Source: Bacteroidota bacterium (GTDB lineage: Bacteria > Bacteroidota > Rhodothermia > Rhodothermales > Rubricoccaceae). Taken from it: a DNA stretch of 64,000 nucleotides. The notes under the pieces are model-generated. The model saw only the letters and a list, made by a program, of their open reading frames with translations. It made no database searches and was not told the origin of the DNA. Location: the NCBI GenBank assembly GCA_039821555.1, contig JBCBNX010000003.1, forward strand, positions 1 through 64,000, given 5' to 3'. Made by a program: the position numbers and the translations under genes. This document shows, one piece after another, positions 62,893 through 64,000 of this stretch (positions within the stretch are counted from its first letter, which is position 1; the number at the start of each line of letters is the position of its first letter).

Positions 62893-64000
62893 CTACGTGC
62901 CGCGTACGGGGATGGTGCACAGCACGGTCGTGCCGCTCGTAGTGCCGGGACGGATTTCGAGGGCGCCCTGGGCGATGCGCGCGCGGTAGTGCATGATCCG
63001 CACGCCCATGCCCCGGTTCTCTTCCAGGCGGCTTGCTAGGCCTCCTGATCGCGGTTGGTCGGCGCCCCCAGAGCGAAGCGTCTCGCCGATGCCGACGCCA
63101 TCATCATCCACGCGCAGCCGCACCTGGTCCGTGCCGATGGCGAGCGTGATTGCCACGTGGTCGGCGCGCCCGTGCTGCACGGCATTGGAGACGGCCTCCT
63201 GGGCAATGCGAAACAGGTGGGCCGCGGCGGGCACCTCGGGCGCCTCGCCAATGTCCCCGGCGCGCGACCCTACAAAGTCGAACGTGCAGGTGATGCCGAA
63301 GAGCCGCTCAGCGTTGGCCGCGAGCCGCTTGAGCGCCGCAGCAAGCCCGTGCGCCTCCAACTCGACGGGCACGAGGCCGCGAGCCAGCGCGCGCGCGTAG
63401 CCGTCGGCGTCCTTGATAAGGCCTGCGAGCTCGGTGGCGTCGGCGGCCTCCGTGGAGCCGCTGGCTTCGAGTTGGCGGGCGAGGCCGCGCGCAATCAGGT
63501 GCGTCCCGGTGAGCATCTGCCCGAGGCCATCGTGCAGGTCCTGGCCGATGCGGCGGCGCTCCTCGTCGGCGATGCGCAGCACCTCGGCTTCGAGTTCGCG
63601 GCGTGCCGAGATGTCGCGGACGAGCCCCGTGAACGTACGCGTGCCGTCGGGCGTGCGGACCTCGCTGACCGACAGCTCCATGGGAAACGTGGAGCTGTCT
63701 TTGCGCCGCCCGCTCACCTCGCGCCCGATGCCGATGATGCGACGGTGGCCGGTTTCGCGGTAGGCTGCCATGTAGCCGTCGTGCTCGTCGCGGTAGGGCG
63801 GCGGCATGAGCACCTTCACGTTGCACCCGTACACTTCCTCGGTGGCGTAGCCGAAGATGCGCTCGGCCGCCGGGTTCATCGTGAGGATGCTGCCTCGCTC
63901 ATCGATGGTGATGATGCCGTCGACGGTCGCTTCCAGGATGGCGCGGCTCTGGGCTTCGCTGCGCTGGAGCAAGAGCGCAGCCTCACGCTGGCGCAACGCG
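62893..64000 (-). CDS. PAS-domain histidine kinase, NarX/DegS type, partial at right edge
   Basis: The visible 367 or so residues read to the stop at 62893; the N-terminus lies beyond the window. A FixL-like PAS domain (ILEATVDGIITIDERGSILTMN, VKVLMPPPYRDEHDGY, RRIIGIGREVSGRRKD) is followed by the HisKA_3 dimerisation helix with phospho-His (RIGQDLHDGLGQMLTG). The ATPase domain has HLFRIAQEAVSNAVQHG, VDDDGVGIG and GMGVRIMHYRA. The FixL haem-ligand histidine position (just before IIGIGR) is Arg here, although a His sits two residues earlier. Pairs with the NarL-type regulator. Upstream sensing domains may exist outside the window. Confidence 0.9.
   Translation of the reverse strand, partial: ALRQREAALLLQRSEAQSRAILEATVDGIITIDERGSILTMNPAAERIFGYATEEVYGCNVKVLMPPPYRDEHDGYMAAYRETGHRRIIGIGREVSGRRKDSSTFPMELSVSEVRTPDGTRTFTGLVRDISARRELEAEVLRIADEERRRIGQDLHDGLGQMLTGTHLIARGLARQLEASGSTEAADATELAGLIKDADGYARALARGLVPVELEAHGLAAALKRLAANAERLFGITCTFDFVGSRAGDIGEAPEVPAAAHLFRIAQEAVSNAVQHGRADHVAITLAIGTDQVRLRVDDDGVGIGETLRSGGADQPRSGGLASRLEENRGMGVRIMHYRARIAQGALEIRPGTTSGTTVLCTIPVRGT

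Noticed and set aside
1..64000. tRNA, rRNA, riboswitch or tmRNA genes.
   Set aside because: No cloverleaf with a TTCGA-type loop or conserved rRNA or riboswitch core was recognised by eye. A thiamine riboswitch before thiE was specifically looked for and not seen.

Overview
The window comes from a high-GC (roughly two-thirds G+C) didermic bacterium of the Bacteroidota/Rhodothermota side of the tree, probably Rhodothermia (Rubricoccus/Rubrivirga/Salinibacter-like). This is inferred from a type IX secretion (T9SS) C-terminal sorting domain on the Asp-box protein, a short Bacteroidota-style primary sigma factor, a DUF3667 protein, several outer-membrane beta-barrels, and -7-like promoter elements close to TAnnTTTG. 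No rRNA, tRNA or CRISPR array was found.

Layout. 1-248 is the 5' end of an IS481-type element; a second, truncated copy lies at 34281-34695 in the same orientation. 0.4-3.3 kb: ftsX, a coupled lipoprotein and a Na+/Ca2+ antiporter. 3.6-22.1 kb: a cell-surface block on the + strand, made of an outer-membrane barrel, a 4101-residue secreted protein, a fibronectin-type-III protein and a TPR protein. 22.1-25 kb: a blaI-blaR1 pair with two visible operators. 25-30 kb: ispG-WD40, a small barrel, GNAT, SDR and an L,D-transpeptidase. 30.9-33.7 kb: a secreted GH13 pullulanase-like enzyme. 34.7-36.8 kb, minus strand: pheA, a PaaI/MenI-type thioesterase and a Spy-like lipoprotein.

36.9-54.7 kb holds most of the classical menaquinone pathway (menD, menH, menB, menA, menC, menE, a possible menI thioesterase and a geranylgeranyl-reductase/MenJ-like enzyme), ending with thiE. 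menF and menG are not in the window. A minus-strand group of four short-N-terminus, pilin-like proteins (40.2-46.0 kb) is interleaved with it, and an Asp-box T9SS cargo protein also sits among the men genes. 54.7-64 kb: DUF3667, the primary sigma factor, folP-cdaA, pcm, a degenerate SDR, a tandem UspA protein, and a NarL-type response regulator with its histidine kinase, which runs off the right edge.

The most unusual features are: (i) short tandem satellites with 7- or 8-bp units that sit directly against start codons (ftsX, menD, the 47.3-kb gene, pcm, folP, thiE) and also inside coding sequences, as a 16-unit heptamer tract in menE and an octamer run in the pheA inter-domain linker; (ii) the barrel/giant/Fn3/TPR surface block; (iii) the non-canonical pilin-like set with a 994-residue member; (iv) a GGGCCCA heptamer at the transposase frame break, shared by both IS copies.
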